DNA of 64,000 nucleotides. Source: Enterococcus lacertideformus. GTDB lineage: Bacteria > Bacillota > Bacilli > Lactobacillales > Enterococcaceae. Location: the NCBI GenBank assembly GCA_015680865.1, contig JADAKE010000013.1:50386-114385 (forward strand). The letters run 5' to 3'. The notes under the pieces are model-generated. The model was given only the letters and a program-made list of their open reading frames with translations. It was not told where the DNA came from and did no database searches. How positions within the stretch are numbered: the stretch's first letter is position 1; each line of letters starts with the position of its first letter. The position numbers and the translations under genes are program-made. Shown one piece after another: positions 29,449 to 38,425 of this stretch.

Positions 29449-29760
29449 ATGAGCTTAAGAGGAAAACAAAAGAGAGCTTTACGAAGTCAAGCACACCATT
29501 TGCAACCAATTTTTCAAATTGGTAAAGGTGGTATCAATGCTGCAATGATGGTACAGATTGAAGAAGCATTGGAAAAACGTGAATTGATCAAAGTATCATT
29601 GTTACAAAACACAGTTGAACTCCCTCAAGAGGTTGCCAAAATTTTAGAAGAAACTGTAAAATGTGAAGTTGTCCAGATAATTGGACGAGTGCTTGTATTA
29701 TACAAGCCTTCTTCAAAGGAAAAGTACCAACGTATTTCTAAAGAAGTAAACGCAATTTAA
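29449..29760 (+). CDS. yhbY: YhbY, CRM-domain RNA-binding protein
   Basis: The 103-residue CRM-domain protein begins MSLRGKQKRALRSQAHHLQP. It has the GxxG RNA-binding loop in FQIGKGGINAAMM. YhbY binds pre-50S particles and assists ribosome maturation. ATG 29449 follows GAAGGAAC. It is intact, in the standard operon position. Confidence 0.92.
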   Translation: MSLRGKQKRALRSQAHHLQPIFQIGKGGINAAMMVQIEEALEKRELIKVSLLQNTVELPQEVAKILEETVKCEVVQIIGRVLVLYKPSSKEKYQRISKEVNAI

Positions 29761-29772
29761 GGAGTGATTATA

Positions 29773-30420
29773 ATGAAATCGCAAGCGGAAGCTTTTATCA
29801 AATCCAAAGTATTCCCACAAGAAATGCCTCAAATTCTTGAAAGACGTAAGCAAGTGGGAATTCTAGGGGGAACCTTTAACCCTGTCCATCTTGCACATTT
29901 AGTCATGGCAGAACAAGCGGGTAAAAATCTAGGATTAGATGAAGTCTATTTGATGCCTTCTTACCAACCGCCTCACGTGGATGAGAAAACGGCAATTGAT
30001 GCCTCTCATCGTTTAAACATGCTTGAACTTGCGATAGCAGATAATCCTTTTTTTAAAATAGAAACGATTGAATTAGCTCGAAAAGGGAAAAGCTATACTT
30101 ATGATACGATGAAAGCTTTGATTCAAAATAATCCGACGACAGATTATTATTTTATTATCGGTGGCGATATGGTAAACTATCTGCCCAAATGGTATAAAAT
30201 TGATGAGTTAGTGACAATGGTCAATTTTGTTGGCATTCGCCGCACAGGCTACCAAACTGAAACACCTTATCCTGTTATTTGGGTAGATGTTCCCACAATT
30301 GATATCAGTTCAACAAAGATCCGTCAAAAAATTCGTCAAGGTTGCTCTGTTCGTTATTTGGTTCCTGATAACGTCATTGATTATATCCAGAAAGAAGGGC
30401 TATATCAAAATGAATTATAG
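29773..30420 (+). CDS. nadD: NadD, nicotinate-nucleotide adenylyltransferase
   Basis: NadD makes deamido-NAD from nicotinate mononucleotide and ATP. The 215-residue protein has the nucleotidyltransferase motif GGTFNPVHLAHL near residue 37 and the C-terminal ISSTKIRQKI signature. ATG 29773 is chosen over GTG 29764 because GGAG at 29761 gives 8-base spacing. An N-terminal extension of about 25 residues precedes the Rossmann core, as in other lactic acid bacteria. Its last codons overlap yqeK. Confidence 0.94.
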   Translation: MKSQAEAFIKSKVFPQEMPQILERRKQVGILGGTFNPVHLAHLVMAEQAGKNLGLDEVYLMPSYQPPHVDEKTAIDASHRLNMLELAIADNPFFKIETIELARKGKSYTYDTMKALIQNNPTTDYYFIIGGDMVNYLPKWYKIDELVTMVNFVGIRRTGYQTETPYPVIWVDVPTIDISSTKIRQKIRQGCSVRYLVPDNVIDYIQKEGLYQNEL

Positions 30421-30997
30421 TGAAAGATACACTGCCTATTCAAGAGAACGTTTAATGCAAAAAGTTCAAATGAGGATGAGTGAGCACCGCTTCAAACATG
30501 TTCTAGGAGTGGAAGAAACGGCTATCGCCCTTGCAGCAAAGTATGGTTGTTCAACTGAAAAAGCAAGTATTGCCGCTTTAACACATGATTATGCGAAAGA
30601 ACGTCCGGATGATGAGTTTATTTTTGTCATCCAACGAGAAGGATATGATCCAGAGCTACTTCGTTATGGCAATGCAATCTGGCATGGGCTTGTAGGAGCG
30701 ACATTTGTCGAAAGAGAGCTAGGTATCACTAATGAAGAAATTCTGCAGGCGATCCGTGTTCATACAACGGGAGCTGCTCAAATGAGCTTACTAGATAAGA
30801 TTATCTATGTTGCTGATTACATTGAGTCGGGACGTTCATTTCCGGGCGTACAAGACGCGCGTGAAATCGCCTTGCTTGATTTAGATGAAGCAGTAGCATT
30901 TGAGACAAAACATACATTGGCACATTTGATTGAACAAGAACAACAGATTTATCCAAAAACGATTGAAACATATAATTATTGGGTGGCTAAAAAGTAA
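30410..30997 (+). CDS. yqeK: YqeK, HD-domain Ap4A hydrolase
   Basis: The 195-residue HD-superfamily protein has metal ligands in EHRFKHVLGVE, LTHDYAKERPDDEF, IWHGLVG and VHTTG. YqeK-type enzymes hydrolyse diadenosine tetraphosphate symmetrically. ATG 30410 (MNYSERYTAYSRERL) overlaps nadD by 11 bases with AGAAAGAAGG upstream; the open frame reaching back to 30287 lies inside nadD. Sequence is clean. Confidence 0.92.
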   Translation: MNYSERYTAYSRERLMQKVQMRMSEHRFKHVLGVEETAIALAAKYGCSTEKASIAALTHDYAKERPDDEFIFVIQREGYDPELLRYGNAIWHGLVGATFVERELGITNEEILQAIRVHTTGAAQMSLLDKIIYVADYIESGRSFPGVQDAREIALLDLDEAVAFETKHTLAHLIEQEQQIYPKTIETYNYWVAKK

Positions 30998-31023
30998 TTG
31001 CTACTCATTAGGAGGAATTTACC

Positions 31024-31377
31024 ATAAATAGCAAAGAACAATTACAAATAGCAGTGAAAGCTGCTGATTCAAAACGTGCAGAAGATATTATCGCATTAGA
31101 CGTAAGAAATGTATCTTTATTGGCAGACTATTTTATGATTTGCTCTGCTAATAGTGAACGACAACTTAATGCGATCACAGAAGAGATTATTGATAAAGAA
31201 GAAGAAAGCCATTACGAAGTGAAACGCATTGAAGGAAAAGAAGGCGGAAAATGGATTTTGATTGATCTAGGGGATGTCATCATTCACGTCTTTTATGCGC
31301 CTGAAAGAGCCTTCTATAACTTGGAAAAATTATGGTCTGATGCACCGCTTGTTGACCTGAATGAATGGTTAGATTAA
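31024..31377 (+). CDS. rsfS: RsfS ribosomal silencing factor, start codon changed to ATA
   Basis: RsfS binds uL14 and blocks subunit joining when nutrients are short. The normal N-terminus (NSKEQLQIAVKAADSKRAED) is present, but its first codon is ATA 31024 instead of ATG, 8 bases after a good AGGAGG site. The next usable start is GTG 31054, giving a 107-residue protein that lacks the first ten residues and has no ribosome site of its own. The core (IIALDVRNVSLLADYFMIC through GDVIIHVFYAPERAFYNLEKLW) is intact. Translation may be weak from ATA or shifted to GTG. Confidence 0.85.
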   Translation: MNSKEQLQIAVKAADSKRAEDIIALDVRNVSLLADYFMICSANSERQLNAITEEIIDKEEESHYEVKRIEGKEGGKWILIDLGDVIIHVFYAPERAFYNLEKLWSDAPLVDLNEWLD

Positions 31378-31378
31378 T

Positions 31379-32119
31379 ATGTCATATGAAACATTTGCTT
31401 TTATTTACGATGAAGTAATGGATGAAACACTCTATCAACAATGGTTAGATTTTTCAAAACGTCACTTGCCTAATGAAACTAAAAGCATCTTAGAGTTAGC
31501 CTGTGGTACTGGGGCGTTAGCTGTGGCATTTGCAAAAGATGGCTACAACGTAACAGGATTAGATCTTTCAGAAGAAATGCTGATGATAGCTAGTCAACGT
31601 GCGTTTGAAGAAGAAACTTCTATCCAATTTGTTGAAGGAAATATGCTAGATCTATCTGAAGTTGGTCAATATCAAGCCATTACTTGTTTTTCTGATTCTT
31701 TGTGCTACATGAAGAATGAACAAGAAGTCCAGCAAGTTTTTGACGAAGTTTATCAAACATTAGAAGAAAACGGGCGCTTTTTATTTGACGTCCATTCAAT
31801 CTATCAAGTGGATACGATTTTCCCAGAATATAGTTATCATTATCAAAATGAAAATTTTGCTTTTTTATGGGATAGCTATCCAGGGAAACAAAAGCATAGT
31901 ATCGAACATTTCCTTACTTTTTTTGTGGAAGATCCACAAGAACCTGGTAAATTTATTCGAGAAGATGAACTGCATCAAGAACAGACCTACTCTTTAGACC
32001 GCTATTTAAGGATGTTAGAAAATAGTGGTTTTTCTAAAGTAGAAGTTTTTGCTGACTTTACCGATGAGCTGCCAAAAGAAGATGCGAAACGGCTCTTTTT
32101 TGTGGCATACAAGGAATAA
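31379..32119 (+). CDS. yqeM: YqeM, SAM-dependent class I methyltransferase
   Basis: The 246-residue class I methyltransferase has SAM-binding motif I ILELACGTGALAVAFA (about 40-55), motif post-I GLDLSEEML, and FVEGNMLDL. It is the last gene of the yqeGH operon, as in Bacillus (yqeM), starting one base after the rsfS stop. Its substrate is unknown. The frame is clean and ends FFVAYKE. Confidence 0.88.
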   Translation: MSYETFAFIYDEVMDETLYQQWLDFSKRHLPNETKSILELACGTGALAVAFAKDGYNVTGLDLSEEMLMIASQRAFEEETSIQFVEGNMLDLSEVGQYQAITCFSDSLCYMKNEQEVQQVFDEVYQTLEENGRFLFDVHSIYQVDTIFPEYSYHYQNENFAFLWDSYPGKQKHSIEHFLTFFVEDPQEPGKFIREDELHQEQTYSLDRYLRMLENSGFSKVEVFADFTDELPKEDAKRLFFVAYKE

Positions 32120-32259
32120 AGAGGATTAAATATAAAACTATTAAGAATTTTTTTAACCATCTAGAAAATTAGTCCTTTTTATTGAGAAGCGATTTTTTGG
32201 ATATTGGCTATCAAAAAACTTGAAAAATATCAATCATTTTAAGAATTAAGCTTGAAAAG

Positions 32260-32370
32260 AGGCTGGAACAGAAGCGTTTAACTCCAAGAAATTGCTTCTG
32301 TTCTCGCCGTTTATACGTATTTAGAGTGTAAAATAAAAGTGTTCTTTACTTTTGTCCCACACTCTTTTCG
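32260..32370. repeat. Enterococcal GAGGCTGGAACA-type intergenic repeat
   Basis: GAGGCTGGAACAGAAGC pairs in part with GCTTCTGTT (32267-32275 with 32294-32302). A second stem joins GAGTGT (32324-32329) with ACACTC (32359-32364), followed by TTTTC. The same family appears at 2892 and 59455. It ends the yqeG operon and probably acts as a terminator. The remainder of the gap 32120-32543 is AT-rich without a gene. Confidence 0.55.
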
Positions 32371-32543
32371 GGTTTGATTTCTACAAAATCAAAGTTATTG
32401 GGTAATACTCATCAAAAAGGGAAACGCACGATTTTATTCAAATAATAAAGACGAAAATCTTACAATCGTTTTTATAATATAAACTTTTTGTCTAATACTT
32501 GAAGTTTTATATCCAATTCACTTGATAAACTGGAGGAAAAACG

Positions 32544-33717
32544 ATGGAAATTTGTGGCATAATTGTTGAATATAATCCTTTTCACAACGGTCATCGCTAT
32601 CATGCACAGATGGCTAGAAAACTAACAGGTGCAGATCTTGTGGTCGCAGTAATGAGTGGGAATTTTTTGCAACGTGGCGAGCCAGCAATTTTAGATAAGT
32701 GGACAAGAGCTGAGTCCGCCCTTCATAATGGCGTAGACCTAGTAGTTGAATTACCCATAGAATGGTCTGTACAATCTGCTGATTATTTCGCCAAAGGAGC
32801 AGTGCAGTTATTGCAAATGCTTGACTGTACCTCTTTGTGTTTTGGAACGGAAGAGAACATAGCTTTTGATTACGAAAAGTTTGGAAAATTTGTTCAACAA
32901 AATCAAAAGAAGATCCAGCAAGAGTTTCTACAGCTATCCGATCCAGCAATGAGCTACCCACAAAAAATGATAAATGTTTTTCATAAGATTTATCCAGAGA
33001 TAACACTGAATTTTTCTTTACCCAACCATATATTAGGTCTAAGTTATGCGAAAGAAAACGCCAGCTACAACCACCCAATGAAATTGGTTACGATCCCTAG
33101 AAAAAATGCTGGATACCATGATAAAGAATTGACGGATCAATCAATTGCAAGTGCCACAGCTATTCGTAAAGCGTTAGCTGAAAAACGGCCGATCGATAAA
33201 TTTGTGCCAACCGTCATGGCAGAGAATCTAAAAAATGCACCGAAGCAAACCTGGGATAATTATTGGCCTCTTCTTCGTTATCGCCTATTGTCTTCTAATT
33301 TAGCAGACTTAAAAAAAATCTCCCAAATGTCAGAAGGTATTGAAGTTCGAATGCAAACAGCTGCAAAAAAAGCTACTTCATTTAATGAATTTGTATCTTT
33401 TAATGAATTTGTATCTTTAGTTAAAACGAAAAGATATACTTGGACTAGAATTCAACGTCTAGCGTGTTACGTATTATTGAATATCCGTCAAGAAGAATTA
33501 AAACAGCAACAAACGCAACGTTACTTAAATATATTGGGCTTTACTAACAGCAGGACAAGCATTTTTGAAAGAAAAAAAAGAGTTGCCTTGGATTGCAAAA
33601 ATCGGAAAAAAAGAGGCTGAATTAGCTTATCTGATGGTACGTAGTGATCAAATCTACCAATTGGGCAGCAAGTTGACTGAACAAAATTTTGGTATAAGAC
33701 CCTATATCTACGGATAA
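32544..33717 (+). pseudogene. tmcAL: TmcAL (YlbM), tRNA(Met) cytidine acetate ligase, frameshifted
   Basis: TmcAL acetylates C34 of elongator tRNA-Met using acetate and ATP. ATG 32544 (MEICGIIVEYNPFHNGHRYH) follows TGGAGGAAAA. The HIGH-like motif PFHNGH, the MSGNFLQRGEP motif and the ISSAT-like SIASATAIRKAL are intact. Near 33540 the frame shifts: the first frame ends in RKKRG at 33620, while LLTAGQAFLKEKKELPWIAK continues in another frame to the family end FGIRPYIYG at 33717. An exact 18-base duplication at 33381-33416 adds six residues. The truncated product lacks about 60 C-terminal residues. Confidence 0.88.
33381..33416 (+). repeat. 18-bp tandem duplication inside tmcAL
   Basis: The unit TTTAATGAATTTGTATCT occurs twice in direct succession and encodes FNEFVS twice. 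It keeps the frame. It looks like a recent slippage event and fits the relaxed state of this gene. Confidence 0.9.
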
Positions 33718-33840
33718 AGTAAGAGTAACCATAAAAAAATACTTCACAGAATCAGTATTCACAAGTATAATGAAACAGGATGTTTTTGTACTTAAACACA
33801 AACAGAAATGAATGATCAAATTAGAAAGCGAAGTGAGAAT

Positions 33841-34560
33841 ATGGGACGTAAATGGGCAAATATCGTAGCTAAAAAGACAGCAAAAGATGCCAACAATAGC
33901 CGAGTTTATGCAAAATTCGGGATTGAGATCTATGCAGCAGCAAAATCTGGTGATCCAGACCCACATGCTAACCAAAAACTACGTTTCGTCATTGACCGCG
34001 CTAAAACTTACAATGTACCTAAACATATTATTGACCGCGCCATTGAAAAAGCAAAAGGTGCAGGAGATGAAACATACTCTGAGCTACGTTACGAAGGATT
34101 TGGACCCAATGGCTCAATGGTTATTGTGGATACATTGACGAATAACGTCAATCGTACAGCAGCGGATGTGCGTGCAGCTTTTGGGAAAAATGGTGGTAAC
34201 ATGGGGGTTTCTGGTGCTGTTTCTTACATGTTTGACAACACTGCAATTTTTGGGTTTGTAGGAGAAGATGCTGATGAGATTCTTGAATACTTAATGGACA
34301 AAGAGATTGATGTACGTGATGTAATGGAAGAAGATGATCAAATTATCGTTTACGGTGAAGTGGCTGATTTCCACAGTATCCAAGAAGCATTAAAAGAAAA
34401 AGGAATTACCGAATTTTCAATTGCTGAAATTCAAATGATTACTCAAAATGAAGTGACACTTTCACCAGAAGACCAAGAAACATTTGAAAAAATGATTGAT
34501 GTTTTGGAAGATCTAGAAGATGTCCAACATGTTTTCCATAATGTAGCATTGGAAGACTAA
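33841..34560 (+). CDS. YebC/PmpR family protein (TACO1-like)
   Basis: This 239-residue DUF28 protein begins [23 protein letters not shown] 33841 is preferred over the in-frame ATG 33808 because the family starts there and GTGAGAAT gives a ribosome site. Signatures are [20 protein letters not shown] and [20 protein letters not shown]. YebC-type proteins act as transcription regulators or relieve ribosome stalling at proline stretches. It is monocistronic with a terminator just behind. No lesion. Confidence 0.92.
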   Translation: MGRKWANIVAKKTAKDANNSRVYAKFGIEIYAAAKSGDPDPHANQKLRFVIDRAKTYNVPKHIIDRAIEKAKGAGDETYSELRYEGFGPNGSMVIVDTLTNNVNRTAADVRAAFGKNGGNMGVSGAVSYMFDNTAIFGFVGEDADEILEYLMDKEIDVRDVMEEDDQIIVYGEVADFHSIQEALKEKGITEFSIAEIQMITQNEVTLSPEDQETFEKMIDVLEDLEDVQHVFHNVALED

Positions 34561-34572
34561 ATGAAAAAAGAC

Positions 34573-34615
34573 GCAAAACAGTGGTTGTCTTAACAGCCTT
34601 GTTTTGGTTTTTTTT
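34573..34615 (+). terminator. Terminator after yebC
   Basis: GCAAAACA and TTGTTTTG flank a loop with a smaller pairing and are followed by a long T-run, 13 bases after the yebC stop. Confidence 0.7.
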
Positions 34616-34776
34616 TATTATTTAATTTTTAAGAGAGTTATTTTATATGAATGATTGAATTTCTGGTTTTTTTCGTGTGATTTATTTTTTATTATTTTTA
34701 GTCCTGTGTTATTATTAAAGGAGACGTATTATTGAAAAAATGATACATAGTAATGTGGATGTAGGCGGGGAAAATT

Positions 34777-35415
34777 ATGGAAGCAAAAATTATTTTAGAG
34801 CCTTTTGAACGTATCTTAAGCGGTTACCAAAAGATATAAGAATTAGCTGTAAATATCACTGATTGTTCAAAATTAGCACAGAAGTACGCACATTATGGTG
34901 TAGAAGGCTATCGCTTAGGTAATTATGTTGGTACTGGTTACCTCAATCGCTATATGGAATGTATGGTTGATCGCGCACCTATGCTGATTTACAAAAGAAA
35001 TTATTTGATTCCTCTGCTTTTTAGACGTTCAGATTCAGCTTTTCGATTATTTGAAGAAGATTATCGGATGAAGGCTTTCTTTTGTTTGTTAGAATGGAGT
35101 TTGAAATATTGCCCAAATAAAATTTTAATCGATAAGAATGAAGCCTATGATTTTAAAAAAGTAAAAATAGTGGATAGTGCATATTTGGCTTTTCGGTTAT
35201 CATAAATCCTCGATAGTGGGGGGTACCCCATCAGTAATTTTCACACACTTGAACAATTTATGGAATGGAATCGTATTTATCGATTGATTGACAATGGAGG
35301 AATAGGAAGGCATAGTAAAGTATTTGATCCTGAATATCCTGAAAATATAGAAGAATTACGGATGATTATTTCATTAGTAAAACTAAAATACCCAGATACT
35401 GAGACATTCGTTTAA
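34777..35415 (+). pseudogene. Hypothetical protein gene with two in-frame stops
   Basis: ATG 34777 (MEAKIILEPFERILSGYQKI) follows GCGGGGAAA. TAA 34837 and TAA 35203 interrupt an otherwise continuous frame of 212 codons: ELAVNITDCSKLAQKYAHYG, RLGNYVGTGYLNRYMECMVD, YRMKAFFCLLEWSLKY, then ILDSGGYPISNFHTLEQF to PDTETFV at 35415. Both stops fit single changes from Glu codons. I do not recognise the family; it looks soluble and mixed alpha/beta. The stop codon lies in the first base pairs of the tandem RNA repeat. Confidence 0.65.
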
Positions 35416-35780
35416 GATAAGAGATCATGAACAGCATGGTCTGCTTCAAAAATTAAGAAGAAACACATGAAAATAGCATTTCATATTTTTGAGTGTTTGG
35501 ACTTAATTCCACAGAAGCAATGCTGAGAATACCGTTTAAGAGAAGAGGTCATGAACAGCATGGTCTGCTTCAAGAATTAAGAAGAAACACATGAAAATAG
35601 CATTTCATATTTTTGAGTGTTTGGACTTAATTCCGCAGAAGCAATGCTGAGAATACCGTTTAAGAGAAGAGGTCATGACAAAGCTGCTTAGCTCTGAGTA
35701 GTAAGGAAACGCCAGAGAAAATGGCCTTGTCATTTTTACTGACTTGGACTTACTACCGAAGAGTTGGTTTTGGAACACGG
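35411..35780 (+). ncRNA. Three tandem 124-bp structured-RNA units
   Basis: Units begin with TTTAAG at 35411, 35535 and 35659. Units 1 and 2 are nearly identical; unit 3 is diverged. Each has an AAGAG(G/A)TCATGA start, then a long stem. The stem is AATTAAG/CTTAATT in unit 1 (35451-35457 with 35502-35508). It is GAATTAAG/CTTAATTC in unit 2 (35574-35581 with 35626-35633) and GTAGTAAG/CTTACTAC in unit 3 (35698-35705 with 35749-35756). The unit 3 changes are compensatory at two base pairs. Inner pairs are AAACAC/GTGTTT in units 1-2 and AAAATG/CATTTT in unit 3. No ORF explains the conservation. The strand is inferred from the downstream hairpin and is uncertain. Confidence 0.6.
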
Positions 35781-35791
35781 TTTAAATAAGA

Positions 35792-35852
35792 GGTTATGAC
35801 AAAATACCCATGAAGACTAGAGTCTCTGTGGGTATATATGTCATAGCCTTTT
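35792..35852. terminator. Long nested hairpin closing the repeat array
   Basis: GGTTATGAC (35792-35800) pairs with GTCATAGCC (35840-35848). Inside it ATACCCA (35804-35810) pairs with TGGGTAT (35829-35835), and GACT pairs with AGTC at the tip. TTTT follows on the plus strand. It lies between the array and the end of the convergent helD gene and could end transcripts from either side. Its first arm shares the AAGAGGT(C/T)ATGAC start of the repeat units. Confidence 0.6.
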
Positions 35853-35861
35853 AAATGATTT

Positions 35862-38066
35862 TTATAAATTGATTTTCTTATAAAAGGAAGGATCCATGGT
35901 TTTTAGTAAAGGACTTTCCATCTCAGATGTCACTAAAATCAGTTCATGCATTGCTCGGGTACACATGGTATAAAGGACTAATTTATCTTGATCAGTTACA
36001 AAATTTGAATCGTCAATGTCCCACAAGAAGACACAATCGAATTCTAATCCTTTAGCTAAGAATGCGGGCAAGCGTTCATAGAGCTCTTCACATGCTGTTT
36101 GAGTTTTTCCGATAATCGCTGTACGCCAATAACGTGTTTTTTCTTGTGTGGTGTCAAGAATTTTACTTAGCCAAGATAATCGACTTTCGAATGTTTTTCC
36201 CTGAATGAGTAAAGGAAGATTACCTTTACGAGCAGTAGTTTCCACTTGATTTTCCTTTGATAGAAAATGATTAGCAAAATCTGTGATTTCTTTAGTTGAA
36301 CGATAACTTGTCGTTAATTGGAAGCGAGTGACTTCTTGATCTTTGAATAACTGGTCTAAAAAATCCGTAATTGTTTCATTACCAAATACATTTTGATTTA
36401 AATCCCCGCAAAAAGTTAAATTTGCTTTGGGATAAATCGCTTGTAAAAGAGCCACTTGCGCTGGAGCGAAATCTTGCATTTCATCGATAAAAATATAACG
36501 TGCTTTTTGTCTCACTGAAATGGGATAGACCCGACGCAACAAGAAGAAGAATAAGACAGCATCTTCTTGGCGAAGCTTTCGTTGACGTAGATTTTCTTTT
36601 ATTTTAGGTAAATGTTTTTCCCAAACTGAAATGTTAACTCCATTTTCAATTAAAAGTTTGTGTGGAACACTTTGTAAAAAGTGAAGGTATTGCTTTGAGA
36701 GATTGACAAATTGATAATGGATGATTCCACGATGGATACGACGGAATCTTTTTTTAACAATTTGCTTTGCTAGTTTTTTACGCAAAGCCTGTTCTTTTTT
36801 CTCTGTATATTCAAGGTTAGGATCTGTTGCGTATAATTATTGAAGTTGTTCTTCAACTAGTTCTTTGACCCATTTTTGGCGCATTTCATCTTTTTGCAAA
36901 CCACCCAATTTTTTTAATAATTTTGTTTGTAATAGAGAGAGGCGTTGGTATAATGGCAACAATCCATTTGTTTCTTGATACCATTGACGGATCGCATCTT
37001 TTGATAAGATCGTACGACCATTGATTTTCATGTCTCGAAATAAAGGGCCGAAGTTTGTAATGTTATTGATATAAGAATTGATGTGAGTAATCAATTGTAA
37101 TCCACTTTTAAATGTTTGGATCGGACCCTTATCACCAGATAAAAAGCCGACTTCTTGTTGCTCTTCCTCTAATAAAGAAAATTCAGGCAGTAATTGTTCT
37201 AGATAATTTTTAAATGTTTGAGTGGGTACACCACTTTCTCCTAAAGAAGGTAAAACAGTCGAAATATAGTCAGAAAAAAGATGGTTGGGTGAGAAAAGCA
37301 AAACATTTTCAGCATCCAACCATTTTCGATTGTGGTAAAGCAAAAATGCAATCCGCTGTAATAAGGCAGATGTTTTACCACTGCCGGCAATGCCTTCAAT
37401 TAACATTACTTTACTAAAAGTATCACGAATAATTGCATTTTGTGCTTTTTGGATCGTGGATACAATATTTTTCATATGAGCACTTGAGGCATCATCTAAA
37501 ATTTCTAACAAAAAGTCATCATTGATCACTTCAGAAGTATCAACCATTGAAACAATCTTACCCTCTAAGATTTTAAACTGCCGTTTTAACAACAGATCAA
37601 CATCGATTTTTTCCGTGTCGGTTTCATAGAAGGCTGGTCCAATTTCGCCTTCGTAATAAAGATTAGCAATGGGCGCGCGCCAGTCAATGACAATGGTTTC
37701 TTCATCTATATTTCTTAAAGAGGAGATACCTAAATAAAGGGTTTCTTTCTCCATCTCTTCTTTAAAATCAATGCGTGCAAAATAAGGATTGTCTTCCATT
37801 ATATTTAATGTTTGCAGGCGTTTTTGCTGAGATTCAAGGGTATGATATTTTAAGAGCAATTCTTGCTCGTGTTGGCGGTATTCAACAGCTGATTCATAAA
37901 AAGATTCATTTGAACCACCTCTAATTCTATGATTAGCGGTATCTTTCGTTGAATTTTGCATTTCTTGTGTGAGTGTTTGTTGTTTCGTATTTAATAGCCT
38001 TTGTTCAAGTTGAATCAAATGAATGGTTTCATCCACGTGATGTTGTTCTAGTTGTCTTTCGTTCAT
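35862..38066 (-). pseudogene. helD: HelD-type UvrD-like helicase, in-frame stop and probable deletion
   Basis: HelD is an SF1 ATPase that recycles stalled RNA polymerase. The N-terminal piece (38066 to 36837, MNERQLEQHHVDETIHLIQL) has the coiled-coil arm and Walker A IEGIAGSGKTSALLQR. A TAA at 36839-36837 interrupts the gene after VEEQLQ. The same frame continues LYATDPNLEYTEKKEQAL and holds Walker B IFIDEMQDFAP, the SYRST motif and the C-terminal helicase part to 35862. In the second part ERLPAF runs straight into LAKGLEFD, where homologues have some 20-25 more residues, suggesting an in-frame deletion. The whole is 735 codons, slightly short for the family. Confidence 0.85.
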
Positions 38067-38425
38067 TCCTTATATTGCTCCTTCCGCCTTAAATAACGAA
38101 CTAAAAGTATAGCACAAAAAGTAAGAAAAAGGTATCTTTGTCTATTACCTTAAGCAGTCCTTAAATTCCAAAAGAGTCTCTTCTAAGCTGTGACTAGCAG
38201 ACGGAAATGTTAGTCAAAGTAGTTCTAAAATAACTTTTACTTTACAAAAGTGAAGCTGAATATTTCTTTAAATATCAGATAACTTATTGAAGAAAAAATT
38301 CCTTCTTGATTAGCTAAAATTTCTTTTTTAAACAGCTGATAGTGAGAGCGATTTTCATTTAAGGGTAAATAGTTTTCATTCTCATTGTAAGTCAGTATGC
38401 TTGAGTTGTAGAGGAGTGGATAAGA
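38067..38425. other. Gene-free spacer between helD and the P-type ATPase
   Basis: This spacer lies between two divergent genes, so it should contain both promoters. It is AT-rich. I find no convincing -35/-10 pair and no coding signal; short open frames here lack ribosome sites and family features. Confidence 0.5.

Noticed and set aside
35411..35780. CRISPR array
   Set aside because: Units are 124 bp with no short constant repeat separated by unique spacers, and no cas genes are nearby.
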